A stretch of 64,000 nt of DNA from Cristatella mucedo (taxonomy: Eukaryota; Bryozoa; Phylactolaemata; Cristatellidae): the NCBI GenBank assembly GCA_009760855.2, contig WPIO01000086.1, forward strand, positions 1,723,001 to 1,787,000, given 5' to 3'. Below the pieces are notes generated by a model that worked only from the letters and a program-made list of their open reading frames with translations, was not told where the DNA came from and ran no database searches. Numbering within the stretch: position 1 is the first letter of the stretch; each line of letters opens with the position of its first letter. Both the position numbers and the translations under genes were made by a program. Below are positions 11,571 through 22,590 of the stretch, in pieces.

Positions 11571-12499
11571 CCTTTGGCTGCTACCCCTGTTTTGTGCTAG
11601 AGCGTGTGAAGAATGCTATTTGTTCTATACTGTCGACCTAATAATTATTGCCTTTTTAGGAGACGGCATTTATTGAGTGCAGCCCTTAGGGCAGCATCAC
11701 AGCATCTGGAGCACTACGTCAAATGTCGGCCTTGAGTGCTGCCGCCCCGGCTACAGCCGTCGCTACACTTTTACATGGTCAACCGGCGGTGCTTCTTCAC
11801 TATATGCACCCGATTTTTGTCGGTATTCCCCTGAGAAATGTTTTTCCAAGACGAGCTGCTGGTGTGGAAAGTAACAGTTTGCAGTAATTCAGCTGAACGT
11901 CGGCTTAAACGCCGTCTTTCATAACACAGTGTCGGTGTGCCTGACTACAAAAGGCCTCAACTAATTATTGTTGTGACACTGCTGCTGTCCCCTAATATCC
12001 TCAGTACCAAGCAAACACAGTTTATTAATAAGAATAAGTATTTTCCTAATAGCGAGGATTTATCCTCTTATTACTTCGCGTGCACGCAAAAAAGTGAATG
12101 AACAAACAAGAATAAGAGGTTCTTCCTTTCGACTGTACTTACTAATGCGACTAGACTTTAGTAAATATCTCTACTTGCTACGCGTGATCTTTGGGAAGTT
12201 TTCGGTAGTAGCGAGCTCCACGTCGTTCTTCAGCTATTTCTTTCGTCCAACAATCACTTGAAATGCAGCACCAAGTTCGTCCTGTTAATGAAAGACAAAT
12301 TAGTATTGTGAATGGAAATTGTATCCGAGGACGGCTGAAGAACCTCTGGTACCCGGATTCATTAAAGTCGTTTTCACAGTTTGTACTCTCCTTCCTGGAC
12401 ATGTAATTTATTTATTTATTTATTGCTAAAAGTAATCTAGGCTTCACTCCTCTTGCTATACCAAGGGTGCTCAAAAATTAGAAAACATAAGTCACGCAA
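11571..12499. other. unassigned sequence downstream of the RRM exon
   Basis: Contains a 65-codon open stretch at 11677-11874 plus, preceded by an acceptor-like CTTTTTAG. It also has a 74-codon minus-strand frame at 12178-12402 and a (TTTA)n run at about 12404-12424. No domain identified. Confidence 0.3.
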
Positions 12500-13410
12500 T
12501 ACGCTTAGCTACCACAAACGTTAAATCTGCATGAAATCTTGGTGTAATTCTCTAAGGTGACACATTTTGAGACTACCACTTCAACTCGACCGTCAATGTC
12601 GGCTACATTAACGGACGTAACATTGCTAAATTTGAGATTGCATACACAGACCTTATGAACAATTACATAGTCGGTAAAGGACCCTCAGAGAACTCAACCT
12701 CTTCTTAGTTGCTTTAAATTTTACATTTAAAAATAATTTGAGCGTCATTAAGCAGTGATACCGGGTATACATTCGTCAATGCACTTTTGACATCCCGTCT
12801 CTACTTTTGTAACTCAGGCCTTGCCAGTCAAGCAGCCTGTGCAATCAGGCGCTTGTAACTGGTACACAACTCTGCAGCTACGCTTATCTGCCCTGAGCGT
12901 TACCATTGCCACATCACTCGACTTCTAGCCGACGAGCATTGGCGACCAGTCACCTAAGGCATCCTATGAATTCCAAGGTTTTTTCAATCACTTCTTGGTC
13001 ATTTCATTCTGTGAATCCGACCTACCTATCTCATCAACTTCCCCACCTGGCAAAGCATTGTACACTTTCTTTTCAGAATCCAGCTGTAAAAACATAGTTC
13101 ATGCGAATTGCATTCCTTTGAAGACGATGCATTTATAACCTATTTTCCGAAAATCTGGATATCAGTCCTGACTCAACACACGACATCCATCGACTTGTCT
13201 ATATTTAAAAAATACTAAAACACACCTATTGATCCCAATATTTACTTGGTCCCTGTAATTTACCTTTTACGTGCTTGGGTGCTGGCCCTGTGCATGCTGC
13301 CACCAAACATATTTCTGCATATTTAATCGTGCTTCCTTTGCAGCACACGAAAACTGCGTAGAAAAAGTTCAAGTTCTTAAAGGAAGCTATATCAAACGTA
13401 TCATGATTAC
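12500..13410 (+). mobile_element. Old 3' fragment of the CR1/L2-type LINE
   Basis: Collinear with the C-terminal region and 3' UTR of the LINE at 18190-19870. Shared stretches include the equivalents of NLGVIF (about 12535), the CAATCAGGCG region (about 12842), CTCGACTTCT (about 12917) and the UTR words around CCTTTGCAGCA and AAAGTTCAAGTTCTTA (13335-13385). Many substitutions and indels; no coding capacity. Part of the middle is deleted. Confidence 0.7.
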
Positions 13411-15060
13411 TGCAAGACAATGAAGACGTTACCAGTAATACTGACGACGAATGTCTTGCTTTGAAAAAGCCAACTTGGATTAGTATAACATTACCAATAT
13501 TTTCATAAGGAGCATATTTTAATAAAAACTTTGCCGAAACTATTTCTAGATTGCGTGAGTGTTCAAGAGTTGGGTGAGAATCCGACTCGTAAAACTTAGC
13601 TAGTCCTTGCAGGATTTAGCAATTCGATAGCTTCGCATCCTGGGATGTGTGAAAGCACATGAGCTGGTAATTTCCTTTAGCAGCAGCAGCATCTGGCATC
13701 CCATTCCCACACAGAAAATAGCTGTTAAGAGTAAATGCTAATGCAATTTATTTTACAGCAAATGGATTACCTGCAATTTCAGTAAGCAGCATATGGCTTC
13801 TGTTTGCTAGGGCACATAGCCACTGGCAATGCATGACTCCTCTTCGTCGTAGGCAACTCTTCCTTAGCTCGGCTTCATTGGGCAGTCCGCTCTAAGAACA
13901 GCACCATTAGCAACAGTAACCAATACAGATGATATAGGACTGCAAATCTAATGCTGAGCTTCGTGAGCTGTTCTAATTCAATTGCTAGCAACAACATCGT
14001 TTAACAACCGTAACGACTCAAGGACCATTCTGATTGTATATTATACTGTCCTCACAGCCAAAATCAATGCAGATAATAAGACTATTAGGCATCAGAAAGA
14101 TTATTCAGACTAATGCTGCGCGTGGAGTTGAGGTTCATTAAGCCGCTCAATACCGGCTCTTGCAATCCATCGTGCTTACCATTTCTGAAGATGAAGTAGT
14201 TGGTGACTTGGCATTCATCAGGGGTGTAAGCAACTACGGGGATCAACTTACATGAGCTCGATAACAAGCTCGGCAGAAAGGTTTGCTTTCTTTAAAGCTT
14301 TATAAACTTTCTTTGAGATACTGTTCTCCGAGCCTCATCACAAGCGTCTCGAATAACTCAGAGACTCATTTAAAATGCCGTGACTTCCGTTGGTAGTTGT
14401 GGCATGGTTGGTCGATAAAACGTATCGGCCCCTTGACATTGCCATAGGTAAGACACACAAGCAGCGTTTGTGGTTCACCCCGATTAACATTAGGACCTTA
14501 ACAATATGCAATTATCATATTCGTACCCTTTCGTTTACTCGTTCTTCTCATACCCTCTCATGATAACATCAGCAAACTCGAACTTTGAAAGAGTTTCACC
14601 GTTGGTTTCATGTGTATCAACTCAAATGTCTGAAGTTTGAGACAGTGTTTAAAGGCGGCATTACCTGGGCCATTGAATAGACTTGATGGCGAGCATACCG
14701 AAATAGTTTTAACACCTAATAGTCTGTGGGCTCGCATTTCACTGCCACAAAGTAAAGTGCTCAGAGAAAGAGGTAACTTCTTAGAGGGCGGTATTACAAA
14801 ATGCACTATTGTTAATATTACCAGATAGTATTGTACTCCAACCAGCAAGGTACACTGTGTTCTACTGTTCCAGAAGTCGGGGAATAGTAATGAGTTTAGA
14901 CAGACTACTAAACTTGTGAGTTCACTAGGGAAAGTTGCTTAATCAAGTGGGATATATTCTGGGAATTCCTTGTCAATTGGCGAGTAGAACCCTTCTTATA
15001 GAGCAAAGACCGTGTACCCACTTTGTGAGATGGCATAAATAAACTAACTCTTAAACTAAC
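13411..15060. other. unassigned sequence
   Basis: No recognisable gene or repeat family. The longest frame is 96 codons on the minus strand (14558-14848), without motifs. Confidence 0.3.
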
Positions 15061-15074
15061 TTCCCCAAATAAAT

Positions 15075-15105
<31 letters not shown>

Positions 15106-15235
15106 TTTTTTTATATGTATATATGTAATATAAAGATATAGATGTGTATATAATATATAAAATAGATATATATATATATAATATATATATAATATATGAT
15201 GTATTTTATATATATATATATATATACATTTTTAT
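15061..15235. repeat. TA/GA microsatellite
   Basis: (TA)n followed by (GA)n at about 15075-15106, then interrupted (TA)n to 15226. Open frames across it (YIYIIYI peptides) are artefacts of the dinucleotide repeat. Confidence 0.95.
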
Positions 15236-16308
15236 GTATTGGAGAATCAGGTAAGGCAGTAATCGGAAGCTCCATAAGGAAGCGTTTTGCCCCATACTTT
15301 ATACTGCTATAATTGTCTGGCAGGATTCCCCTCCGTAACACCAAAGTGACCCCCCCCCCCAGGTACCACCATTCACGTTGACTACACTGTTTAAAAGTGT
15401 AATTGATATTTTAGGGTATGCTAGAATTGTGGTTTGTTTAGGACGGTGCTGTACTAATTATTTCCTGTTAAGTACGCGAGCCAAATCTTGGACCGGGATA
15501 GGTTGTCGGCTCTGTTTACGAAAATGGCTGTTGTGAGTTTAGTTCATCTTTGCCGAGTCTCCCCCTCTCCTTATTTGAGAACCAAGTTGTATGGTGTTGT
15601 TATTACTCTTGCATGAACAAATTATGGAATTTCAGTGGTACTATCTCTTTGCTTACCAAGGAACGCTGTTGGTGAGGCGGCAAGGCACCTAATGAGTGGT
15701 CAATTTCCTTTGATTCAGCTTGTCGGAATGAAGAGCATCACATGGTGAAAGTAACGCCAGTATTTTGAAGCCATATTTAACTCACCGTAATTGCCAAGTG
15801 TAGGTATTAAATACCAGTAGGTTTCTTGCAGTGAGCGTTACCTGTAGGCCTGCTTGGATTATATCGATTACCTGTTTACTTGGTCTGTTGACAAAGCCAG
15901 GGCACATGGTAGCGTTGTTTTGAGCTGTTTAGTTCATTGGTTTGAAGCATCCCGTCTGGTCGTTGCTAGAACAGGCTGTTACAGCATGCCTTAGAAGCTG
16001 CCTAGTTGTGGTGTTTGGATGAAAACAACTTGAACAAGGGTACATAAGTTTGCTAGGTTTGTTCACGTTGAGAGCCATCAGTATAAGCTTCATTCTTATC
16101 GTATCGTTGTACTCATGGAACATGCGGTTGCAAGAGTTACTTTACAAGTCTTTGTCTGCAGAAACAGCTTCCTCCTACGGTGGGGGGGTTGGTTTGCTAC
16201 GTCTTAGTTCTTCAGCTTCCTCTTCTTTTCACTCGCCGTTATTATCTGTTTTTATAAGTCACGTGAGTGGAGCTTTGAATACTTGTTTTCCGAAGGATTT
16301 GTTAACAG
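15236..16308. other. unassigned sequence
   Basis: A short poly-C run at about 15350-15360; otherwise nothing recognised. The open frame entering from 16050 is kept only from its acceptor at 16309 onward. Confidence 0.3.
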
Positions 16309-16436
16309 CGGAAATGGCGGAGGCAGTACTAAGCGATGCTGGCTGGGGTGAAACACCGATTGATCAGGACGTCCCGTGGACGGAACCTGAGGATGCCACA
16401 ATTCATGGACTAAAGGTTACGGCAGCAAACATGTGG
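16309..16436 (+). CDS. Candidate exon with a GW182-like tryptophan motif
   Basis: After an acceptor-like sequence ending in CAG at 16308, the frame reads AEMAEAVLSDAGWGETP, then DQDVPWTEP, and ends with TAANMW (tryptophans at 16344, 16377 and 16434). In GW182/TNRC6 proteins the Argonaute-hook region has GW dipeptides followed by an acidic stretch, a W..P and then N-M-W. The spacing here is similar. No clear splice donor is visible after NMW; the frame stays open to 16550 without further motif. It is on the same strand as the RRM exon at 11290 but downstream of it, the reverse of protein order. If real it must belong to a second copy or a rearranged gene. The match rests on a short motif. Confidence 0.35.
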
Positions 16437-16468
16437 AGTGTCACATTTTTTAAATGTGAGCAGCATCC

Positions 16469-16810
16469 ATGCAGCAACCCCTTCTTGCCGATTGTGCATT
16501 GGCATGGCTGTCTCGTGCCGCCGAGTCAACGAATTCATTTGTGTCTGTAGGTACGGCCATGAGGTATCATTTCGACGGAAATACTACCTCAACTGATGTT
16601 CCTGTGGCGGCATCTTTACAGCCGTATACTCGGGCTGTCAATACTGAGTGCAGCAATGCTCAGTCTTGTTCGACAGTTTATGGCAAATCATTCATGCACC
16701 TACCATCTGTTCTGCAGCCGCAGTCCACTGCTCCATTAAATGGTGCTGTGCCAACGATTCATCTGCAGCCCCTTGGTAGCCAGTCCTTGTCGGAATCCGG
16801 TAATCGTTAA
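16469..16810 (+). CDS. Low-complexity open frame after the GW-like exon
   Basis: A 113-codon frame, different from the preceding one, rich in Ser, Thr, Gln, Pro and Asn (VLQPQSTAPLNGAVP). It ends just after a donor-like GGTAAT at about 16799. The composition would suit the disordered linker of a GW182-type protein, but there is no domain to confirm this. Confidence 0.2.
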   Translation: MQQPLLADCALAWLSRAAESTNSFVSVGTAMRYHFDGNTTSTDVPVAASLQPYTRAVNTECSNAQSCSTVYGKSFMHLPSVLQPQSTAPLNGAVPTIHLQPLGSQSLSESGNR

Positions 16811-17059
16811 CGTCAGCGTTCGTGCATACGTATGCTAGTGTGCATGACATAATTGCTAAAGATAATGGGGCAGATGTGCGAGGGCCTTTGTGTGCAGTTG
16901 CTCTTGATTTACTTTTACATTAATGTTGTGCCGGCCTTAATAAAATCTTTCTATTCAGGCACATGGCAACTCCCTGAAAAAGAAATAACAACCAGTAGCA
17001 GATGACCAACAGGGTATCATGCTCCGGCAAGCATGTACAAGTAATTAAAGGCCGTCGTT

Positions 17060-18170
17060 CTATAAGGATCCAAGATCGTACAAAATGATAAAGCTGTTGC
17101 CCTTAGCCGAGGGGCGTATTTACATCTGCTATATGCCATCCATTTGGCATGCGGACGATACACAGTTGTATTTGTCATTCAAACCGTCAGAATCGGCTGC
17201 AGCAACTGAAAACTGGATGCTTCTTTTGCCGATATTCGATCCTGGATATTCGGAAAACTTCCTGAAATTAAATTATGATAAAACCTGACTGCTGCTCATT
17301 AGACACCCTAAGCGTGTAGCTAGATTAGGACGCTTTTCTCTTCTAATAGGTGATCCTATTGTGCTATCATCACCACGTGCTCGATATTAAGGTGTCGTTC
17401 TCGACAGCTGCCTCAATTTCAAAAGGTTTATTCAGAAGTCTGCTTCTACAGCTAGCCATCACATCCGATCCATATCCAAGCTGTCTCCCACAGTGGCTTG
17501 TAAAAAGCTTAGCTAGCTCTTTAGTTCTGTCTCGGCTTGATTATTGTAATCCTCTTTTGGCTGGGCTGCCACAAAAAGCTATTAGGCCACTGCAGCGGAC
17601 TATGAACATGGCTACAAGGCTGGTCTTCAAGTCCCAGCGGTTTGAGCACGTGTCTCCTTTGCCGAAAGAGCTGGGATGGTCGCCGGTTGAGCAACGGATA
17701 CAGAGCAAAGTTCTTACGCTGACCCACAGGGCCCGTCACGGCTTGGCTCCTTCGTACCTAGCTGAACTGCTACATCAGTTTCAGCCTGTTCGCGCCCTCA
17801 TGTCCTTTGCGGACAATAAAGTAGCTGTCCCATTCCTCAGCTTACAGACCGTCGGCAATAAAACCTGTAGTTCTGCAGGTCATAGACTGTGGAACTCGCT
17901 TCCACAATTCTTACGCAACGAAAACAACTCTCCTACTGCCGGCTATGGCAATTCCTTTTCAGCGGTCCTGTGCTTCTACTTTTTTGCTTCTGACTACCTC
18001 AACTGCTCTGCTGACTCGGCTATGTTTCCAAATTTCTCTTTATTGCGTAAGAGGAAGTCTGTTGGCTATCGAATGCGAACCGAAGCCTGATAAACTCTGA
18101 ATTCGTAATACAAAACTCTAATGCATAACACCCACATGGACTTTATGAAAGTTTGGAGTTACAGACGGTG
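17060..18170 (+). mobile_element. LINE fragment, reverse transcriptase motif C to 3' end
   Basis: Begins inside the reverse transcriptase (HADDTQLYLSF at about 17142-17175; NFLKLNYDKT at about 17257-17286). It then continues in a second frame (17350-18090) through SRLDYCNPLLAGLP, ATRLVF, LGWSPVEQRI and HRLWNSLPQFLR. These are the usual C-terminal landmarks of CR1/L2/Rex-like LINEs. The 3' part (17931-18170) recurs at 22320-22560. It differs from the family at 18190-19870 in protein sequence and 3' end, so it is a second LINE family. A stop and a frame change at about 17287-17350, plus the missing 5' half, mark it as dead. Confidence 0.8.
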
Positions 18171-18189
18171 AGATATCGTTGTCAGAAGA

Positions 18190-19870
18190 CAACAAGTCTT
18201 TTGGACCCTATTCACACAGTCCTGCTCCTGCGTTGCATTGATCTGCTGCTGCCATGCATAACTGACATCCTTAACATGTCATTAGCCTCCGGTCATGTCC
18301 CAGCATCTTTCAAAAAAGCTTTAGTCGGGCCTCTCCTCAAGAAAACAACACTCGATAAAGAGAACTTGTGCAACTACCGCCCAGTCTCCCTTCTACCAGT
18401 TCTACCAATGACACTGGAACGGGTCGTGGCAGACCAGCTAAACTCATATATCGAAACGTCACACCTTGCTAGTAAGTTCCAGTCTGGCTTTAGAGCTAAT
18501 CACTCCACAGAGTCAACATTGCTTAGGGTATACGAAGACCTACTAAGAAATGCAGGCACGTCTCTGCTTGTTTTGCCTGATCTTTCGGCAGCTTTTGACA
18601 CCATCGATCATAAAGTTCTTCTAGAGCGCCCCTCATATCGCCTGGGCATCACTGGCGAGGCTCTGCAGTGGTTCGAGTCCTATCTCAGTGGGAGACTCCA
18701 GAGTATTGACGTAAATGGACAAGGGTCATCTGAAGTACCTCTGAAATATGGAGTACCTCAGGGCTCCGTGCTAGGTCCGGTTTTGTCACGGTTTATTCTC
18801 TCCCTCCCAGCCTTCGAGAACCTCAAATTCTCTAAACTCACTTGCTGCATGCATTGATGATACCCGCACATGGATGGCAGCGAATTCTCTAAAGCTAAAC
18901 GATGGCAAAGCTAACTTAATGGCTATGGGCAAACCCAGTGTGATTCAGAAATTGGAAAGGCTGACGCTCAAAATTGGCTCTGCCAGCATACCGCCTGTCG
19001 AATCAGCTCGAAATCTAGGTGTCATATTCCAAAGCGACCTTTTGTTGAATGACCATATCAGCTCCACGGTCAAATCTGCTTATTTTCAGCTTCATAATAT
19101 TGCAAAAATTCGGGCTTATTTAGATAAGGATACCACGTCCAAGTTGGTCCGTGCATTCGTGACATCTCGTCTCGACTTCTGCAACTCACTGCTTACTGGC
19201 CTACCAGCATGTGCGATCAGGCGATTGCAGCTTGTGCAAAACTCTGCAGCTAGGCTTGTCTGTCGTGAGCGTCGCAGTTGCCACATTACTTCACTTCTCG
19301 CCGACCTGCAGTGGCTACCAGTCAAGCACCGGATTGACTTCAAGGTTTTGTCGCTCACTTTTAGGTCTCTTCATTCTATGGCTCCAGCCTATCTTTCAGA
19401 TATACTACCCCATCAGGCAAAGCATCGTACCACTCGCTTTTCGGAATTCAACAGTCTAGAAATACCTCGTACAAACCTTAAATCCTTTGGAGACCGTGCA
19501 TTTAGCTCGTATGCTCCCACAGCCTGGAACTCCCTCCCGACCTGCATCAGAACATCCCCTGACCTGACCACATTTAAAAGGAACTTAAAAGCATACCTAT
19601 TTAGGACAGCATTTGGTGGGTCCTTGTGATTCGTCCTCGATGTGCTTATGCGTGCTGACACTGTTCATGCTGCCACTAACACATTTGCATGCTGACCCTG
19701 TGCATGTCACCCCTAACCATTTCATTCATTTTGTTTGTTTTTCAAGCATGATTTTTCCTTACGATTTAATTGCATTTCCCTTTGCAGCAACTGTAAAGCG
19801 CCTAGAAAGAGATTAAGTTCTCTGAGAGCGCTGTATCAAGTACATTATTAATATTATTATCATTATCGTG
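18190..19870 (+). mobile_element. CR1/L2-type LINE, 5'-truncated, motif C deleted
   Basis: The best-preserved LINE of the window. Reverse transcriptase from LLPCITDILN and NYRPVSLLPVL (about 18376) through FRANHSTES, motif A DLSAAFDTIDHKVLL (about 18583) and motif B PQGSVLGPVL (about 18757). Next come MAANSLKLNDGK (18874), NLGVIF, SRLDFCNSLLTGLP, WLPVKHRIDFK and AWNSLP, ending at a TGA at 19627. Between SVLGPVL and the peptide matching SLAAC-DD-RTWM, about 40 residues including the catalytic YADD are gone and the frame shifts, so the enzyme cannot work. The 3' UTR (19631-19850) ends in a conserved tail and an ATT-type microsatellite (about 19848-19868), as expected for this clade. Confidence 0.9.
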
Positions 19871-19984
19871 ATTTATCGGATACTGTATGATTAGCCTACT
19901 GGGCACTCGCTAGCAAGTACCTTAACGGTAAAAAGTGATCATGCACCTTGTCGTTGTAAAGCATTAAAGACGCTGTTAAGATTT

Positions 19985-20227
19985 AGGCGCAAATGTTGTT
20001 GATCGCTATGTAGCAAACTGTCTTAATTTCTTTAATGTTCAAAGTCCAGCGATTCAAAATCAAGTCTTCTTTTTCGAACCTTTAGCTTCATATCGTAATA
20101 TTAATGATAAAGAGGCTTTACATGTAATAAAAGCCCTAATTCGACAGAATGACAATCCAGCAAATGCTGTTGAGGATCAAAACGCCGCAATATTCGATGA
20201 GGTAGTGCAACCGTATACACACTACTA
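19985..20227 (+). CDS. Exon-like open frame, family unrecognised
   Basis: After an acceptor-like TTTAG at about 19980-19984 a frame stays open for about 80 codons to a TAG at 20225. It has no initiating Met at its 5' end and reads with ordinary protein composition (GANVVDRYVANCLNFFNV, QVFFFEPLASY, ALHVIKALIRQNDNPANAV, NAAIFDEVVQ). Donor-like words (GAGGTAGTG, CCGTATAC) occur near its end. The low-bias, amphipathic text looks more like a conserved helical protein exon than chance, but I cannot name the family. Confidence 0.35.
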
Positions 20228-21964
20228 GTGGTTCTTGCAGGCAATGTGCTCTGCATCACGGGTAAGTCTTCGAATATTGAAAGTGGGGCTCAATAGTCTT
20301 TCGAAGGAAGAGTTACGATGACGAACTTGGTTGCTGAGAATGTTTGCGTATTCGATATAATATCTCGTCGTTTTATTGTAACATTTCAGTAGAGCAGTCA
20401 GGAAAGAAATGAGCTGGGCTGTACCAACCGGAAGGTAACTGATCTTGGACGTTTGCTTAGCGAGCCCCAGCAGCACCCTCCAACTCTGCAATAAGTATGG
20501 GATCTTTTCAACGTGCCACATGGTTTATTTAACTAAATTGGTTTGCACTCAAAAACGGCTCTGAGCTCATGCGTGAATTGGCGACGAAAACCTTCGTTCG
20601 GGACCCCTACTCTTTTAATTTTGGGCCCAAGTGCTGCAGGTGTCTCTGTCCATCTGCCAGTCCAACTCATGGCTTTCGATGCGTATCGTGTCATCTCATG
20701 CGTTCTGACATCCATCACGTATTTTTTTAGCTGCCTGGCCTACTGGACACGTCATGTACGTTTTAGCCTGCAGCTACGGAATATGACACGAAACTGCAAC
20801 TCGGTAAGCCACACGTACCGCGTAAGTCAAAATTGCCTCGGTGGATGACGACCTCGAATCCGAATCTGGTGTGCGTAGTCAAGCAAGCAAGCTTCGCTCC
20901 TGGTTTAGAGCCGGTAGTAGCATCAGGTACACGGGGTTACGAACAGCAGCCAGTGACGGCTGCTGTTCGTACTATGAAGTGCTGTCAAACTATGAAGGTA
21001 TCCCGGCGTACGTGCTTGTGCATTGTACACGCTGATGGCATCTTGCACTGCAGGTGAGGATCCTTGGCCAGTCGGTGGCGGCAGTGAACAGAAACGAGAT
21101 GCGAACTACAGCGACTCTCAGCTTTTGGTGGATGCCTTCCAAATATCAGAATTTGTATCTGGTTAAATGCGGAGAGGCTTGTTTGCTTGGCAATTTATCA
21201 CATTGATGGCAGTCGCTGGTTTAGCCGAAATCTTTCTTTGCTTACATTTGATCCTTGTGATCCTGCCAAGACGTGGCTTGAAATTGCTCGATTCTAGGCT
21301 AACGATGTACTGGAATTCTTTCGAGAATGATCCTTGTTGCTATTTCACACAGTCTTAGCAATAATCTTAACGGTAATTTGATTATTTAAAGAAGAATGGC
21401 TGTGTCTTTCTTCTAATGCTCGAGAGCTATGTCTTACACTGTCGGTCACGTCTTGGTTATCTTTCTACATGCCACTGAGGCTGTACGCATTTCAGAGGCT
21501 GGATTTCTATCCAGAAAAGGCTAAGTAAGGGTTAGATGATGTATCGTAACTGCTATAAAGCGTAGGTCTTCATTTTTGATGTGAAATTAATGGGGAAAGA
21601 TGTGAACAGCACATTCATTAATACATCCTGTAAAGACACCCAATGCAAAGCACACTAGAAGTAAAAATCGCCGATGTTTGTAACTAAACACTAAGTTAGT
21701 GATGCAGTAAGGCCTTCAAAAGCTGTACATCTCTTTAATAAAACAATGTAGTGGTAATCTCTGAGTTGGACTAATTATTAAGCTAGATACGCCCGGTGGA
21801 AGGCAATCCAACCACATCAACTTATAATAATTAATTTGCATAGCACCGTCATTGCACTTTACCGATCCCGCATAGAAAGCATCATCACACGATTAGCGGT
21901 TACATTCAAAAGCAGCAGGCGTATATAGTCTGATTAAGTACACGCACCTGAGGAACGAATCAGG
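20228..21964. other. unassigned sequence with one strong hairpin
   Basis: Several overlapping 60-100 codon frames on both strands, none with motifs. A perfect 14-bp inverted repeat lies at 20938-20971 (listed separately). Confidence 0.3.
20938..20971. repeat. Perfect 14-bp inverted repeat
   Basis: Arms TACGAACAGCAGCC (20938-20951) and its exact complement (20958-20971), separated by AGTGAC. No poly-T or other terminator signal follows. Function unknown. Confidence 0.8.
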
Positions 21965-22310
21965 AGAGGCCCACCAAATGCTGCAATAAACAACGGCGTG
22001 TTAAGCTTGTTTGAGATGTAAGGTGGAATGTTGTGCCATGAGGCGGCAGTGACTTCAAGGCTTTGAAAGCATGGGACCTAAAGGCACAGTCTGCGACGGT
22101 TTAGAGGTACGTTCAAGATACGGCTAAACGATTTGAGCCAGAACAGCACGTTGTATTATTTGATGCGCGGTGGAGTTCTAGTTCCGATGGATAGGCCGGA
22201 GAAAAGGGGTGGAGGGACCTGAAGACGTGACATACACGCAGAAGTAAGTACGCAGCTTAATTGGCTCCTGTGAAGGTCACCCAGAAGTAGCCTGATTTGA
22301 CAATTGGGAC
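21965..22310 (-). mobile_element. LINE 3' fragment, minus strand
   Basis: Diverged reverse complement of the C-terminal region of the CR1/L2-type family. It aligns by eye with 25370-25510 (AAATGCTG, GGATGTTGTGCC-type words, then the GAGTTCCAGGCC region). No coding capacity. Confidence 0.5.
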
Positions 22311-22319
22311 GATCAACAA

Positions 22320-22590
22320 CTCTGTAACTGCCGATTATGGCACATCTTTTCCCGCGGTCCTGAACTGCTACTTCTATGCTACTCACAACCTCAACTGCTC
22401 TCCTGACTTCCTACTTTCTCTTTGTTGCGTGAGACGAAGTCTGTTGGCTACCGAATGCGTACCGAAAGCCGCTTAGGCTGCGATTGCGCTACACAAAACT
22501 CTCCTGCGTAACACCCATATGGTCTTTATGACTTTGTGTAGTAACTGACGGAGAGACATTACATGACATTACATTACAATTCACGAAATG
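22320..22590 (+). mobile_element. 3' end of the second LINE family
   Basis: Matches 17931-18170, with shared words around CTGCCG, CAACTGCTCT, AAGTCTGTTGGCTA and TAACACCCA. It finishes in an ACATT-type short repeat (about 22556-22582) that looks like the element's 3' tail. Confidence 0.65.
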
